A stretch of DNA of 64,000 nucleotides from Arthrobacter sp. DNA4 (GCF_024362385.1 NZ_CP101466.1:1240001-1304000), one strand, 5' to 3'; counted from the first letter of the stretch, positions 8,012 through 19,392 are shown. Numbers and translations: made by a program. Notes: generated by a model from the letters alone, not told the origin.

Positions 8012-9328
8012 ATGAAACTGCGCGCTGATCAGACCGGAGACCGTGGCCTACCCATGCCGTTATGGCTGCAGGGTGCCCTTGAAGCGGCGCAGGCGGCCAT
8101 CATTTCGGCCCTGGTGGTCGTGGCGCCCATCGTCGCTGTCTGGGCCACTGCGGGATTCCAAAACGGGCAGTTCGAAGTCCTGGCCCGCCTGGCCGGGCAG
8201 TCCTGGCTCCTGGTCCACGGGGTGCCGCTGGAACTTGCCGGCACAGGACCCGGGACTGCCACCCACGGCGGGTCCGGCATCCTGAGCCTGATTCCCCTGG
8301 GCCTGACCCTCATCCCGTTCCTCCTGGCCTGGCGCGCCGGCCGGCGGCTGGCCCGCGCCTCCTATACGGACCAGCTGTGGCAAGCGCTGCTGGGCTCGTG
8401 GGCAGTGTATGCAGCGTTCGGCGCTGCCACCGGGTTCGTCTGCCGCAGCACCGACGTCGGCATCAACCTCTGGTTCGCCATGCTGGTTCCCCTGGTCCCG
8501 TTCGGGCTGGGAATGGTGATTGGCGCACGGAGGGAGGCCGGGTCCTGGAGCCGGCTGATCGGCGTTGACGCCGTGGACTGGATCTCGCGCACCAGCCAGC
8601 ACTCACGCTGGGCCGGATCGTACTTCGCATCCGCGGCCAAAGCAGGGTCCGTCGCCGTGCTGTCCGCCCTCACCCTGGCCGCAGTGCTGCTGGCGGCAGA
8701 CCTGTTCATCCACTGGAACCTGGTGGTTTCCGTTTATGAAGCGCTCGACGCCGGCCCGGTGGGAGGTGCCGCCCTCACCATCGCGCAGCTCGGCTTCCTG
8801 CCCAACCTTGTGGTGTTCGCCCTCGCCTGGACGTCCGGCGCCGGATTTGCCATGGGGGCAGGCTCCCAGGCCGGGGCGCTGGGCACCGCCGTCGGGCCGC
8901 TTCCGTCCATACCGGTCCTGGCTGGCATCCCGTCGGGGTCCCTGGACTACGCCTTCGTGGCCCTGGTTGTTCCGGTGCTGGCAGGTGTCATGGCGGGATG
9001 GTGGTTCCTGCGGGAGGGCGAAAACCACTTCGACGAATGGCTCGCCATCAAGGTCCACGCCCGCTGGTTCACCGCCGCCGTCTCCACGCTGGTGCTCGGC
9101 GTGCTCGTGGGGGTGGCGGCGGGCCTGCTGACTGCCTCCCTGGCCTGGATCGCCAGGGGGTCAGCCGGCCTTGGCCGCTTGACGGCCATTGGGCCCGACC
9201 CCCTGTGGACCGGCCTGTGGGTCGCTGCCGAGGTAGGCATCGGCGTCGTTGTCGGTTACGCTGCCGGACCGTGGCTGGAGCGGGAGAAGACCGGGGCAGC
9301 GGAACACGATGCGGAGCTGGTCCACTAG
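8012..9328 (+). CDS. DUF6350 family polytopic membrane protein
   Basis: A protein of 438 residues with about ten hydrophobic segments and short loops, such as AAIISALVVVAPIVAVWATA near the N-terminus and WTGLWVAAEVGIGVVVGYAAG near the end. It resembles the DUF6350 (cell division protein PerM-like) family of actinobacteria, which is commonly encoded beside purN and purH, as here. The function is unknown. The start at 8012 (MKLRADQTG) is tentative; GTG 7940 and ATG 8054 are alternatives and none has a strong binding site. It is followed by a short convergent gene and then purN. Confidence 0.75.
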   Translation: MKLRADQTGDRGLPMPLWLQGALEAAQAAIISALVVVAPIVAVWATAGFQNGQFEVLARLAGQSWLLVHGVPLELAGTGPGTATHGGSGILSLIPLGLTLIPFLLAWRAGRRLARASYTDQLWQALLGSWAVYAAFGAATGFVCRSTDVGINLWFAMLVPLVPFGLGMVIGARREAGSWSRLIGVDAVDWISRTSQHSRWAGSYFASAAKAGSVAVLSALTLAAVLLAADLFIHWNLVVSVYEALDAGPVGGAALTIAQLGFLPNLVVFALAWTSGAGFAMGAGSQAGALGTAVGPLPSIPVLAGIPSGSLDYAFVALVVPVLAGVMAGWWFLREGENHFDEWLAIKVHARWFTAAVSTLVLGVLVGVAAGLLTASLAWIARGSAGLGRLTAIGPDPLWTGLWVAAEVGIGVVVGYAAGPWLEREKTGAAEHDAELVH

Positions 9329-9341
9329 GACCAGGCCGCGG

Positions 9342-9773
9342 CTAGCGGACCTTGGCGGGCAGGACGTCCTGGAACTGCGCCATGCACGCATGGGTCGCCC
9401 GGTCCGTCAGCGCCCGGCCCAGGCACGCCTGGTACTCGCGCACTTGGTCAAACAGGACCATGGTGGTGACGATCAGCAGCACCATGACGGCGGCCACCAC
9501 CAGCCCTGAAATGGTGCCCAGGAGAACCAGCCTTGATTCCTTAAGGCGGATTGACCGGACCAGCAGGACTATCCCCAGGACCAGGCCCGCGGCGGTCAGC
9601 ACGGTTGCCAGCCACAGGTAGCCGACGTCCAACTGGTACACGAAGAACGATCCGAAGACCGAGACCACGAACATCCGGAACAGGGTGCGGGTCTTGGCAA
9701 GGGAAGCTTTCGCCGCCTCGCTGAGCGGGGGCCTGACCTGCTGCTGCCCGCTCCGGCCCGGTTCGCTGTTCAT
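9342..9773 (-). CDS. Hypothetical three-helix membrane protein
   Basis: A protein of 143 residues with a polar N-terminus (MNSEPGRSGQQQV) and three hydrophobic segments at about 32-48, 54-73 and 84-108 (VVSVFGSFFVYQL, LWLATVLTAAGLVLGIVLLV, LVLLGTISGLVVAAVMVLLI). The soluble C-terminal tail of about 35 residues holds two cysteines (YQACLGRAL, HACMAQFQDVL) that could pair if the tail is external. I do not recognise the family. It lies on the opposite strand between the DUF6350 gene and purN, with 13 bases to the former and 39 to the latter. Confidence 0.65.
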   Translation of the reverse strand: MNSEPGRSGQQQVRPPLSEAAKASLAKTRTLFRMFVVSVFGSFFVYQLDVGYLWLATVLTAAGLVLGIVLLVRSIRLKESRLVLLGTISGLVVAAVMVLLIVTTMVLFDQVREYQACLGRALTDRATHACMAQFQDVLPAKVR

Positions 9774-9812
9774 GTTTTCCAGCGTACGCGAGCCTGCACC
9801 TAAGCTGGACCA

Positions 9813-10394
9813 ATGCGTATCGTCGTCCTCGTTTCCGGAACCGGGTCCAATCTCCAGGCAGTTATCGACGCCGTCAAGGCGGGGGACCTCGACGTGGACA
9901 TCGCAGCGGTGGGCGCGGACCGCGAGGGAACCTACGGCGTCGAGCGCTCCGCTGCCGCCGGGATCCCCACCTTCGTAGTGGACTTCAAGGCTTACCCGGA
10001 CCGCGCAGACTGGAACGCAGCGCTGACCCGGGCTGTGGCCGCCTACAAGCCGGACGTGGTGGTGTCATCCGGGTTCATGCGGATCGTCAGCCCGGAGTTC
10101 ATCGACGCTTTCCAGGGCAAATACCTCAACACGCACCCGGCCCTTCTCCCGGCCTTCCCCGGTGCGCACGGCGTGCGCGATGCCATGGCATACGGCGTGA
10201 AGGTCACCGGCTGCACCGTGCACTGGGCAGACGCCGGCGTGGACACTGGCCCCATCATTGCCCAGGAAGCCGTGGCCATCGAGGACACCGACACCGAGGA
10301 AACCCTGCACGAGCGCATCAAGGTGGTTGAGCGCCGGCTGCTGGTCTCCACCCTGGCCGCCTTGGCCGCCGACCCCGCGTACTCCGCCGCCTAG
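9813..10394 (+). CDS. purN: Phosphoribosylglycinamide formyltransferase (GAR transformylase)
   Basis: A protein of 193 residues that transfers a formyl group from 10-formyl-tetrahydrofolate to GAR in purine synthesis. It starts with the nucleotide-binding IVVLVSGTGSNLQA. SSGFMRIVSPEFI is followed by the catalytic KYLNTHPALLPAFPG (Asn and His), and the catalytic Asp lies in WADAGVDTGPII. Length is normal. It is separated from purH by an MFS gene on the other strand, so the usual purN-purH unit is broken, and purH must have its own promoter. Confidence 0.95.
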   Translation: MRIVVLVSGTGSNLQAVIDAVKAGDLDVDIAAVGADREGTYGVERSAAAGIPTFVVDFKAYPDRADWNAALTRAVAAYKPDVVVSSGFMRIVSPEFIDAFQGKYLNTHPALLPAFPGAHGVRDAMAYGVKVTGCTVHWADAGVDTGPIIAQEAVAIEDTDTEETLHERIKVVERRLLVSTLAALAADPAYSAA

Positions 10395-10401
10395 GGCGGG
10401 T

Positions 10402-11754
10402 TTACTGCAGGCGCGCCTGCCGGGTTTCCGGGGAGAAGAACGCCATCCACAGCACGGAGGCCAGCACCAGGGCACCGGCCAGGGCGAAGGATGTGGCCAG
10501 CCCGAATTCCGGCCAGAAGTAGTTGGCAAAGATCAACGGCCCAAAACCGGCACCGAGACGCGAGAATGTGGACGCCCAGCCGAACCCGGTGCCGCGCAGT
10601 TCGGTGGGATAAAGCTCAGAGACATACGCATAGAGCACCGGAATGGCCACCTGCACCACGAACCCGAACACCAGCAGCCAGAACACCGCGGCCGTGGGGA
10701 TGTCCACCACGAACGCCACGATCACCAGGGTCAGTGCGGACAGCGGACCGGTGATGGCAAGGATCCATTTACGCCCCACCCGCTCCACCAGGAGCGCCGC
10801 CACCACCACGCCCAGGAAGCCGACGGCGGCCATGGACGCCGTGGTGACGAACGCCTTGTATTCGGCGAACCCGGCGCCGATAAGGATCCTCGGCATCCAC
10901 GTCAGGGACAGGTAGTAGACCAGCAGGATGCTGAAGAACAGGGCCCAGGCGGCAGCCGTGATCTTCCAGTTGAACTGCCACACCGAGCGCAGCTGGGTCC
11001 AGGCGCTGCCGGCGGAAAGCCGTGGAACGTCCCGGGCATCGGGAAGGCTGTAGGCGCGGGGTTCCGCCCCGGTGGCTTCCACCAGCCCGTCGATGATTGT
11101 GGCGGCCTCCTCCCGCCGGCCCTTCCTGATCAGGAACAGCGGCGACTCCGGCACGCTCCGCCGGATCCAGAAGACCAGCAGGGCGGGAAGCACCATCACC
11201 AGCATGGTCAGGCGCCAGTCGCCGTAGAGGGCCACCAGTCCGGCGGAGACGAACCCTGCCAGGGCTGCGCCGATGGGCCACCAGCCGTCCATGGCTGTCA
11301 GCACCTTGCCGCGCTGCTTCCGGGGGGTGAACTCACCCACCAGGGCGTAATCCACGGGAATGCAGCCACCCAGGCCAAACCCGGCCATGAACCGGAAGAC
11401 GCAGAACCAGATGAAGTCGGGGGCGAACGCGCCCAGGACGGTAAACACCGAGAACAGCAGCAGGGTGGCGGTGAAGGCCTTCTTGCGGCCCACGGTGTCC
11501 GCAATCGTTCCCCAGATGAAGGCACCCAGGGCCATGCCGATCAGGTTCGCAGTACCCACCCAGGCGGCCTCTCCGGCGGAGAGCGACCAGTGCTTGGAGA
11601 GCAATGGAATCAGGATGCCGTTCAGGGTCACATCCCAGGCGTCGAACATGAAGCCGAGGCCCCCGATCAGGAAGATCCTGCCCTGGACTTTCCATCGCCA
11701 GGGAAGTTCCTGGACCACCTGTTCGCCGCTGGGCACAGTGGTGTAAGTGTTCAT
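10402..11754 (-). CDS. MFS transporter of the sugar/aromatic-acid porter type
   Basis: A protein of 450 residues with twelve predicted helices and MFS signatures: GTIADTVGRKKAF in the loop between helices 2 and 3, FRFMAGFGLGGCIPVDYALVGE in helices 4-5, PESPLFLIRKGR before the central loop, and ERVGRKW in the second half. The DAWDV motif in helix 1 (FMFDAWDVTLNG) is typical of the group that carries organic acids, sugars or niacin; the substrate cannot be assigned. It lies convergent to purN (7-base gap) and divergent from purH, apparently inserted between two purine genes. Confidence 0.82.
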   Translation of the reverse strand: MNTYTTVPSGEQVVQELPWRWKVQGRIFLIGGLGFMFDAWDVTLNGILIPLLSKHWSLSAGEAAWVGTANLIGMALGAFIWGTIADTVGRKKAFTATLLLFSVFTVLGAFAPDFIWFCVFRFMAGFGLGGCIPVDYALVGEFTPRKQRGKVLTAMDGWWPIGAALAGFVSAGLVALYGDWRLTMLVMVLPALLVFWIRRSVPESPLFLIRKGRREEAATIIDGLVEATGAEPRAYSLPDARDVPRLSAGSAWTQLRSVWQFNWKITAAAWALFFSILLVYYLSLTWMPRILIGAGFAEYKAFVTTASMAAVGFLGVVVAALLVERVGRKWILAITGPLSALTLVIVAFVVDIPTAAVFWLLVFGFVVQVAIPVLYAYVSELYPTELRGTGFGWASTFSRLGAGFGPLIFANYFWPEFGLATSFALAGALVLASVLWMAFFSPETRQARLQ

Positions 11755-11896
11755 CGCCGCCTCCTGTTCAAAACTCTAGCCCGCGCCCACGGCGTTCACA
11801 CTCCGGCCGACACACCGGCCAACCGCGCCTTCGCGATAAACTGGCCCTATCCCCACCAACCGCGGCCCTGTTCCGCGAGATAAGACGGAGACATTT

Positions 11897-13582
11897 GTGA
11901 GCTTCACGCAGCATGAGCGCGTATCCATTGACCGTGTACCCATCCGCCGGGCCCTGATCTCGGTTTACGACAAAACCGGTCTGGAGGAGCTCGCAACGGG
12001 CCTGCACGCCGCGGGCGTAAAGCTCGTCTCCACCGGTTCCACGGCCAAGAAGATCGCCGCCGCGGGCATTCCCGTGCAGGAGGTTGAGGAAGTCACCGGT
12101 TCGCCCGAGATGCTGGACGGCCGCGTCAAGACGCTGCACCCGCGCGTCCACGGCGGAATCCTGGCGGACCGCCGCGTCCCGGCCCACATGGAAACCCTCG
12201 CCAGCATGGACATCGAAGCCTTCGACCTGGTGGTGGTGAACCTCTACCCGTTCGTGGATACGGTCAAGTCCGGTGCCGCGCAGGATGACGTCGTGGAGCA
12301 GATCGACATCGGAGGCCCCGCCATGGTGCGCTCGGCCGCGAAGAACCACGCCGCCGTCGCCATCGTGGTGGATCCGTCCTTCTACGGCCAGGTGGTGGAG
12401 GCTGCCGCCGCCGGCGGCTTCGACCTGAAGACGCGCCGCCGCCTCGCCGCCAAGGCATTCGCCCACACCGCCGCCTACGACAACGCGGTGGCCACCTGGA
12501 CCGCCAGCCAGTTCCTGGACGAGGACGGCGACGGCGTCATCGACTGGCCCGCCTACGCCGGCCTGTCCCTGGAGCGTTCCGAGGTCCTGCGCTACGGCGA
12601 GAACCCGCACCAGCAGGCTGCCCTGTACGTGGACAAGGCTGCGCCGATGGGCATCGCCCAGGCGGACCAGCTGCACGGCAAGGCCATGAGCTACAACAAC
12701 TTCGTTGACGCCGACGCCGCCCTGCGCGCCGCCTACGACTTCGCTGAGCCCGCCGTCGCCATTATCAAGCACGCCAACCCGTGCGGTGTGGCCGTCGGGT
12801 CCGCCGACGCCGCGGACCCCATTGCCGATGCCCACGCCAAGGCCCACGCCTGCGATCCGGTCTCCGCGTACGGTGGCGTCATCGCCGCGAACCGCACCGT
12901 TACCGCCGGCATGGCGAACACCGTCAAGGACATCTTCACCGAGGTGGTCATCGCCCCCGGCTTCGAGCCCGAGGCAGTGGAGATCCTCTCCAAGAAGAAG
13001 AACATCCGCCTGCTCGCCCTGCCCGAGGGCTACGGCCGCTACCCCACGGAGTTCCGCCAGGTCTCCGGCGGCATGCTGGTCCAGGTCAGCGACAAGGTGG
13101 ACGCCGACGGCGACAACCCCGCCAACTGGACCCTCGCCGCCGGTGAAGCCGCGGACGGGAAGACCCTCGCGGACCTTGCCTTCGCCTGGACCGCCTGCCG
13201 GGCCGCGAAGTCCAACGCCATCCTCCTCGCAGAGAACGGCGCCGCTGTGGGCATCGGCATGGGCCAGGTCAACCGCCTGGACTCCTGCCGCCTGGCCGTG
13301 GAACGGGCCAACACCCTGGGCGTCACGGTGGAGTCCGACGTCGAAGGTGCCGGCGGCGCTTCCAACGCGGACGCGAGCGGCGCACCAGAGCGTGCCCGCG
13401 GTGCCGTGGCCGCCTCTGACGCGTTCTTCCCGTTCGCCGACGGGCTGCAGATCCTGATCGACGCCGGCGTCCGCGCCGTGGTGCAGCCGGGCGGTTCCGT
13501 CCGGGATGAGGAAGTCATAGCGGCAGCGAACGCCGCCGGCATCACGATGTACTTCACCGGAGCCCGCCACTTCTTCCACTGA
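11897..13582 (+). CDS. purH: Bifunctional AICAR transformylase / IMP cyclohydrolase
   Basis: A protein of 561 residues that catalyses the last two steps of IMP synthesis. The N-terminal MGS-like cyclohydrolase domain (about 15-150) shows [24 protein letters not shown] and [15 protein letters not shown]. The transformylase domain shows [34 protein letters not shown] and [13 protein letters not shown]. It starts with GTG (GTGAGCTTCACG). It is about 30 residues longer than usual, partly from an acidic Ala/Gly-rich insert near the C-terminus (about residues 483-510) before [12 protein letters not shown]. No ZTP riboswitch is present in front of this copy. Confidence 0.96.
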   Translation: MSFTQHERVSIDRVPIRRALISVYDKTGLEELATGLHAAGVKLVSTGSTAKKIAAAGIPVQEVEEVTGSPEMLDGRVKTLHPRVHGGILADRRVPAHMETLASMDIEAFDLVVVNLYPFVDTVKSGAAQDDVVEQIDIGGPAMVRSAAKNHAAVAIVVDPSFYGQVVEAAAAGGFDLKTRRRLAAKAFAHTAAYDNAVATWTASQFLDEDGDGVIDWPAYAGLSLERSEVLRYGENPHQQAALYVDKAAPMGIAQADQLHGKAMSYNNFVDADAALRAAYDFAEPAVAIIKHANPCGVAVGSADAADPIADAHAKAHACDPVSAYGGVIAANRTVTAGMANTVKDIFTEVVIAPGFEPEAVEILSKKKNIRLLALPEGYGRYPTEFRQVSGGMLVQVSDKVDADGDNPANWTLAAGEAADGKTLADLAFAWTACRAAKSNAILLAENGAAVGIGMGQVNRLDSCRLAVERANTLGVTVESDVEGAGGASNADASGAPERARGAVAASDAFFPFADGLQILIDAGVRAVVQPGGSVRDEEVIAAANAAGITMYFTGARHFFH

Positions 13583-13653
13583 TCCCCACCGCCGCCCTCA
13601 CCTCGCTGCGCTCGGCCTGGGAACCCGGGCGGCGTGGGCCCGGATAAACGAAA

Positions 13654-13687
13654 CGGCGCCCGTCCCCTTCGCAGGGGACGGGCGCCG
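13654..13687. terminator. Strong hairpin between purH and the small-protein/protease genes
   Basis: A perfect 14-bp stem, CGGCGCCCGTCCCC with GGGGACGGGCGCCG, with a 6-base loop. It lies between convergent transcription units and could act in both directions. No long T-run follows on either side. Confidence 0.7.
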
Positions 13688-13703
13688 TCGTCGTTGGGCT
13701 GGT

Positions 13704-13826
13704 TCAGTCCTTCTCCTCTTGGCGGGGACCGGGCTCCGGGAGCTGAATCTCCCGGGGCTTCGCCGCCGCCATCCGCTCCTCTGTCCAGTACTCGAGGACT
13801 TCCTCGGGGGACTGGTTCAGGTCCAC
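13704..13826 (-). CDS. Putative small protein with a YWTEERM motif
   Basis: A short frame of 40 codons, not previously named, directly downstream of the secreted protease on the same strand. It reads VDLNQSPEEV, LEYWTEERMA, AAKPREIQLP, EPGPRQEEKD and is very acidic. AAGGAGGA lies about 14 bases before the GTG at 13824-13826. The frame also stays open upstream into KEDPVSHV, so the true start could overlap the protease stop. LEYWTEERMAAAKP resembles DYWTPERMQSA in the propeptide of the adjacent protease, and EDPVSH also occurs there. No function can be given; a relative of the protease propeptide is one idea. Confidence 0.45.
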   Translation of the reverse strand: MDLNQSPEEVLEYWTEERMAAAKPREIQLPEPGPRQEEKD

Positions 13827-13860
13827 GTGGCTGACGGGATCCTCCTTCGGATCAGGTGCC

Positions 13861-14829
13861 TTAGGACTTTGCTGCACTGTTGAAGGTCGCTTGGATGACT
13901 TTGCCCCAGTACGGGCCGTACATCACAGCTGAGCCGTTGTAGCCATAGCTGTTGATGGAGTTCTGTACGCCGTCTGAGCCGATGCCGATGAACCACGGTC
14001 CGCCCGATGAACCGCCCGTCATGTCGCACGGGATGCCCTGGGTACCGAAGTGGGGGTTGTTGGGGTCATCCGTGGCCGTACCGGTGCAGCTGAACAGGGA
14101 CGTGCCGTTGAACGGCGAGGCCTGTGGGTAGCCGTACGACGTGTAGGTCAGGCCCCGTGCCTGGTTGAAGGCAGTGCCAGAGCCGCCGACAACGTCGGTG
14201 AGTCGGTCACCGTTGCTGTCCTTATTCACGACGGCGAAGCCGGTGTCATAGGTCATGTCGCCGTTGGAGGCCCACTGGGTGGGGGCGTACAGGGCCCTGG
14301 CGGTCCATTTGCCGTAGGGTGCCGCGCCGTTGTCGTAGGCGGGCACGAAGACGAAGTTGGTGGCGTACGCGCCCGGGCCCTCGTTCACGCAGTGACCGGC
14401 GGTAGCCACGGTGCTGCCGTTGGTCGAGGCGACGGCGTTGCCCGAGCACACATAGTTGGTGCCGCCCATGGTGAAGAAGACTTTGCCGATGTGGGAGACG
14501 GGATCCTCGCTCTGGGCAATGGTGGGCTTGCCCTTGGTCCCCTTGGTGGAGGAAGGCTTGCCCTTCTCGACAAGGGCGGCGCTGGAGCGGTTGCCGCGGC
14601 CCAGCGCCTTGCTTACCAGGGCGTCACCTGAAACGGCGCTCTGCATACGCTCCGGGGTCCAGTAGTCCGCTGCGCCGTCTGCATTGAGCGTGACGCCGGC
14701 CACGGACGGTGCCTCATGTCCATCCGACGGTGCCGGCGCGGCTGAGGCCCCGCCCGCCGAGGTGAGTGCCAGCACGGCGGCAGCCGAGAAAGTCAGGAGG
14801 CCGGAAGCCAGAGACCTGGTGCGTGTCAT
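13861..14829 (-). CDS. Secreted trypsin-like (S1/glutamyl endopeptidase-like) serine protease
   Basis: A preproprotein of 322 residues. A Sec signal peptide covers about residues 1-30 (MTRTRSLASGLLTF, then ALTSAGGASAAPA), followed by a propeptide with DYWTPERMQSA at 55-65 and a Lys/Ser-rich linker. In the catalytic domain the His is in ATAGHCVNE (His146), the likely Asp is in TYDTGFAVV (Asp195), and the Ser is in TGGSSGGPWF (Ser275). Cys128/Cys147 and Cys248/Cys268 may form disulphides. The start at 14829 gives a canonical signal peptide; longer in-frame extensions run through non-coding sequence. Secreted protein degradation is the likely role. It is divergent from icd. Confidence 0.88.
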   Translation of the reverse strand: MTRTRSLASGLLTFSAAAVLALTSAGGASAAPAPSDGHEAPSVAGVTLNADGAADYWTPERMQSAVSGDALVSKALGRGNRSSAALVEKGKPSSTKGTKGKPTIAQSEDPVSHIGKVFFTMGGTNYVCSGNAVASTNGSTVATAGHCVNEGPGAYATNFVFVPAYDNGAAPYGKWTARALYAPTQWASNGDMTYDTGFAVVNKDSNGDRLTDVVGGSGTAFNQARGLTYTSYGYPQASPFNGTSLFSCTGTATDDPNNPHFGTQGIPCDMTGGSSGGPWFIGIGSDGVQNSINSYGYNGSAVMYGPYWGKVIQATFNSAAKS

Positions 14830-15157
14830 TGTTGTCCTGTCTGAACGGGGTTTGGCCCTGGATCGGGAGTGACTTAGCGAATTTATCGCCACGGGACAAG
14901 TTTGTACACAGTAGTGAGATATCAAATACCGGCTTAGGACCCTTTCCCTGCCCCGGCTGTCTTCTGGTTGACGACGGTGGCCCCGGCACCCGGGCGTGTC
15001 CCGCCGTCGGCCGTTCTCTATCGCTGTAATCCTGCTCACCGCCGGGGTAACGCTGGGACTCCGGTACGGTTCAACGCCATGTCCTCGGGTAAGTTGTACA
15101 TGGTGAAATAGACCGAATTTTTCACAATCAAGCCGACCCACAGGGAGACGCCCGCGC
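14830..15157. other. Divergent promoter region between the protease and icd
   Basis: A 328-base gap without a supportable gene. It contains AT-richer patches suitable for promoters on both sides: GACTTAGCGAATTTATCG and GATATCAAATACC near the protease, and GTGAAATAGACCGAATTTTT about 40 bases before icd. No known riboswitch or tRNA is seen. Confidence 0.45.
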
Positions 15158-17377
<2,220 letters not shown>

Positions 17378-17397
17378 TACCGGCTGGTAAGGCAGAG

Positions 17398-17438
17398 AGA
17401 AGCGGTGCCCCGGTTTCCACCGGAGCACCGCTTCTTTT
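17398..17438 (+). terminator. Rho-independent terminator after icd
   Basis: The stem GAAGCGGTGC with GCACCGCTTC, with an extended inner CCGG pairing, is followed by TTTTGC, 21 bases after the icd stop. Confidence 0.85.
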
Positions 17439-17464
17439 GCTTGGTCGCCTTGGCGGGCGCGGGT

Positions 17465-17986
17465 TCAGTTCTTGCCTTTGCCCTTGTCGCCGTTGTTCTT
17501 TCCGCCGTCCGTTCCGTTGCCGGCGGTGTTGCCCTGTGCCGGTGCCTGTGCCGGTGCCGGTGCCACCTCGGGAGCTGGCTGCGGCGCAGGTGCGGGGGAG
17601 GGGTCCTGTGCTGCCTGGCCGTCGGCAACGCGGGCGTCTTCTGCAGCCTTCGCGGCCGCCGCCTGCGCGGCAACCGCTTCAGTGAGGTCTGCCCGGACGG
17701 CGGTGGCCACCGTGGTGATGCTGCGGCGGCGCTCTTCGGAGACCTGGCCCTCTGCCTGGGCAGCTGAAAGGTCCGCTTCCAGACCCTCCAGTGCCTTCAG
17801 CGCGGCTGCCGGATCGTTTTGGGATGAAGCCTGGGTGACCTCAAGGACCCGTGCCTGGAGCTGTGTTGCCGCTTGGCGCTGCAGTCCGCTCCCGGGGGCG
17901 GCGCAGGCGTTGAGGACGGTGGCAGCCAGCAGGGCCGCGGTGCAGGCCAGCAACAGCCGGCCCGGCACACCCTGCCGCAGGCTCAC
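17465..17986 (-). CDS. Exported small protein (possible lipoprotein) coupled to the Ser/Thr kinase
   Basis: A protein of 173 residues. The N-terminus is a signal peptide with a possible weak lipobox (VLNAC, cleavage before Cys28; Asn at -2 is unusual). Residues 35-120 are an Ala/Gln/Glu-rich helical, coiled-coil-like region (LQARVLEVTQASSQNDP, LEADLSAAQAEGQVSEERR). The tail is a Pro/Ala linker (PSPAPAPQPAPEVAPAPAQ) and a Gly/Asn/Lys end (GGKNNGDKGKGKN), a layout suited to a wall-spanning surface protein. Similar actinobacterial proteins are often labelled mucin-associated surface protein. The GTG start overlaps the kinase stop (GTGA), so the two are coupled. Confidence 0.72.
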   Translation of the reverse strand: MSLRQGVPGRLLLACTAALLAATVLNACAAPGSGLQRQAATQLQARVLEVTQASSQNDPAAALKALEGLEADLSAAQAEGQVSEERRRSITTVATAVRADLTEAVAAQAAAAKAAEDARVADGQAAQDPSPAPAPQPAPEVAPAPAQAPAQGNTAGNGTDGGKNNGDKGKGKN

Positions 17987-19284
17987 GGCGCCACGCTCTT
18001 TTGAAGTTCCTGGAGGTGGTCGCCCAGGACGCCCGTCACCGTGGGGTAAGGGACGACGTCGGCGGGCCGGGCGGTGATGCTCATCAGCACCGCGGCAGCG
18101 GCTGCGGCGATCACCAGGGCAGCGAGCACTACGGCCAGCCAGATCCGCTGGTTCCTTGACAGGCGGGGCTTGCCGGAGGCCTTGGCCGGGGAGGGGGCGG
18201 CTGCCGTCCCGGAACCGGATTGCCGGACAGGATCAGATTCAGGCACAGGATCAGATGCGGTTGCAGGAGCCTGGGCCGACGGATCGTCAGAGGACCCGGA
18301 AGCCATGGCCCCGGTGGCCTCAGCTGCCTCCCGGACTTCATCCACTGATTCTTCGGCAGTGATGGTCGGAGGGTGGAAGGGCATGGTAAGCAGTACCCGC
18401 GTGGTCTCCGGCGCCAGTTCTCCGGGCGTTGAGGCCGGGGAAACCAACGCCTGGCGGAGGGCGGTCTCTATGTCGGCGGCCGATGGCCGCTCCAGCGGCT
18501 CGATGGTGGTCATGGAACGGATGAGGTCGGCCCATTCGGAGGGGACGTCGTCGGGAATTTCCGGGGCGCGGTGGAGCCGGGCAACCGCGGATTCCACGGC
18601 GCTGCCGGGGTATTCCACGGTGCCCTTGATGCATTCCAGCAGCACCAGCCCGAAGGAGTAGATGTCCGTGGCTGACGACAGCGGCTTTCCCAGGGCCTGT
18701 TCCGGGCTGAGGTAGGCGGCGGTGCCCACCATGGTGCCCGTGGCCGTGAGCCGCGTAGAATCGACAATCCTGGCGATGCCGAAGTCCGTGAGCTTGGGCC
18801 GCAGTGGCTCGCCTGGCCGGATCTGGACCAGGAGGATGTTGCCCGGTTTGATGTCGCGGTGGATGATGCCCAGGCCGTGCACATAGGCCAGCGCGTCGGC
18901 GATGCCTGCGCCGATGACGCTCAGCTCTTCAAGGGGTACCCTGCTGTGCCGGATACGGGCACGCAGGTCCTGGCCCTCCACGAGCTCCATGGTCAGGAAA
19001 GGCCGGGGCTCATCCGGAATGCGGTCATCGATACCGGCGTCGAAGAGGGTTACCAGGCCGGGGTGGTTGAGTGTGGCGAGGAGCTGGATTTCCGCTTCCT
19101 GGCGCTTGAGTTCCTCCGCGTCCGGGGCCTGCGGGGCGAAGAGCTTCAACGCCACATCGCGGCCCAGGTTTTCGTCCCGCGCACAGTACACCGATGACAT
19201 TCCGCCGCGGCCAATGACATCACCCAACCGGTAGCGACCGCCGACAACTTCATTCTTGATGGAGCTAGGCGATTCCGCCACCAT
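17983..19284 (-). CDS. Transmembrane Ser/Thr protein kinase (PknB-like, no PASTA)
   Basis: A protein of 433 residues. The kinase domain covers about 17-275: glycine loop VIGRGGMSSVY (23-33), ATP Lys47 in VALKLF, catalytic loop IHRDIKPGN (141-149), DFG at 167-169, and activation segment GTAAYLSPEQ. All catalytic residues are present. A Pro/Ser/Ala juxtamembrane region follows, then one helix (IWLAVVLAALVIAAAAAAV) and an outer tail of only about 30 residues, so there is no PASTA sensor. Its partner could be the exported protein encoded next, whose start overlaps its stop. Substrates are unknown. Confidence 0.9.
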   Translation of the reverse strand: MVAESPSSIKNEVVGGRYRLGDVIGRGGMSSVYCARDENLGRDVALKLFAPQAPDAEELKRQEAEIQLLATLNHPGLVTLFDAGIDDRIPDEPRPFLTMELVEGQDLRARIRHSRVPLEELSVIGAGIADALAYVHGLGIIHRDIKPGNILLVQIRPGEPLRPKLTDFGIARIVDSTRLTATGTMVGTAAYLSPEQALGKPLSSATDIYSFGLVLLECIKGTVEYPGSAVESAVARLHRAPEIPDDVPSEWADLIRSMTTIEPLERPSAADIETALRQALVSPASTPGELAPETTRVLLTMPFHPPTITAEESVDEVREAAEATGAMASGSSDDPSAQAPATASDPVPESDPVRQSGSGTAAAPSPAKASGKPRLSRNQRIWLAVVLAALVIAAAAAAVLMSITARPADVVPYPTVTGVLGDHLQELQKSVAP

Positions 19285-19392
19285 GACCGTTCCTCCCGGT
19301 GCGCTGCGGCACTGTCGTACCTCAAATTATACGGGCGGTGAGGTGGAACCGGCGATTGACCGGGGTCTTTCCCGTGGCGGCAGGCCGACGGC

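Noticed and set aside
15085..15105. Second OhrR half-site before icd (GGTAAGTTGTACATGG)
   Set aside because: Only one half resembles the OhrR operator and the second half does not pair; likely chance.
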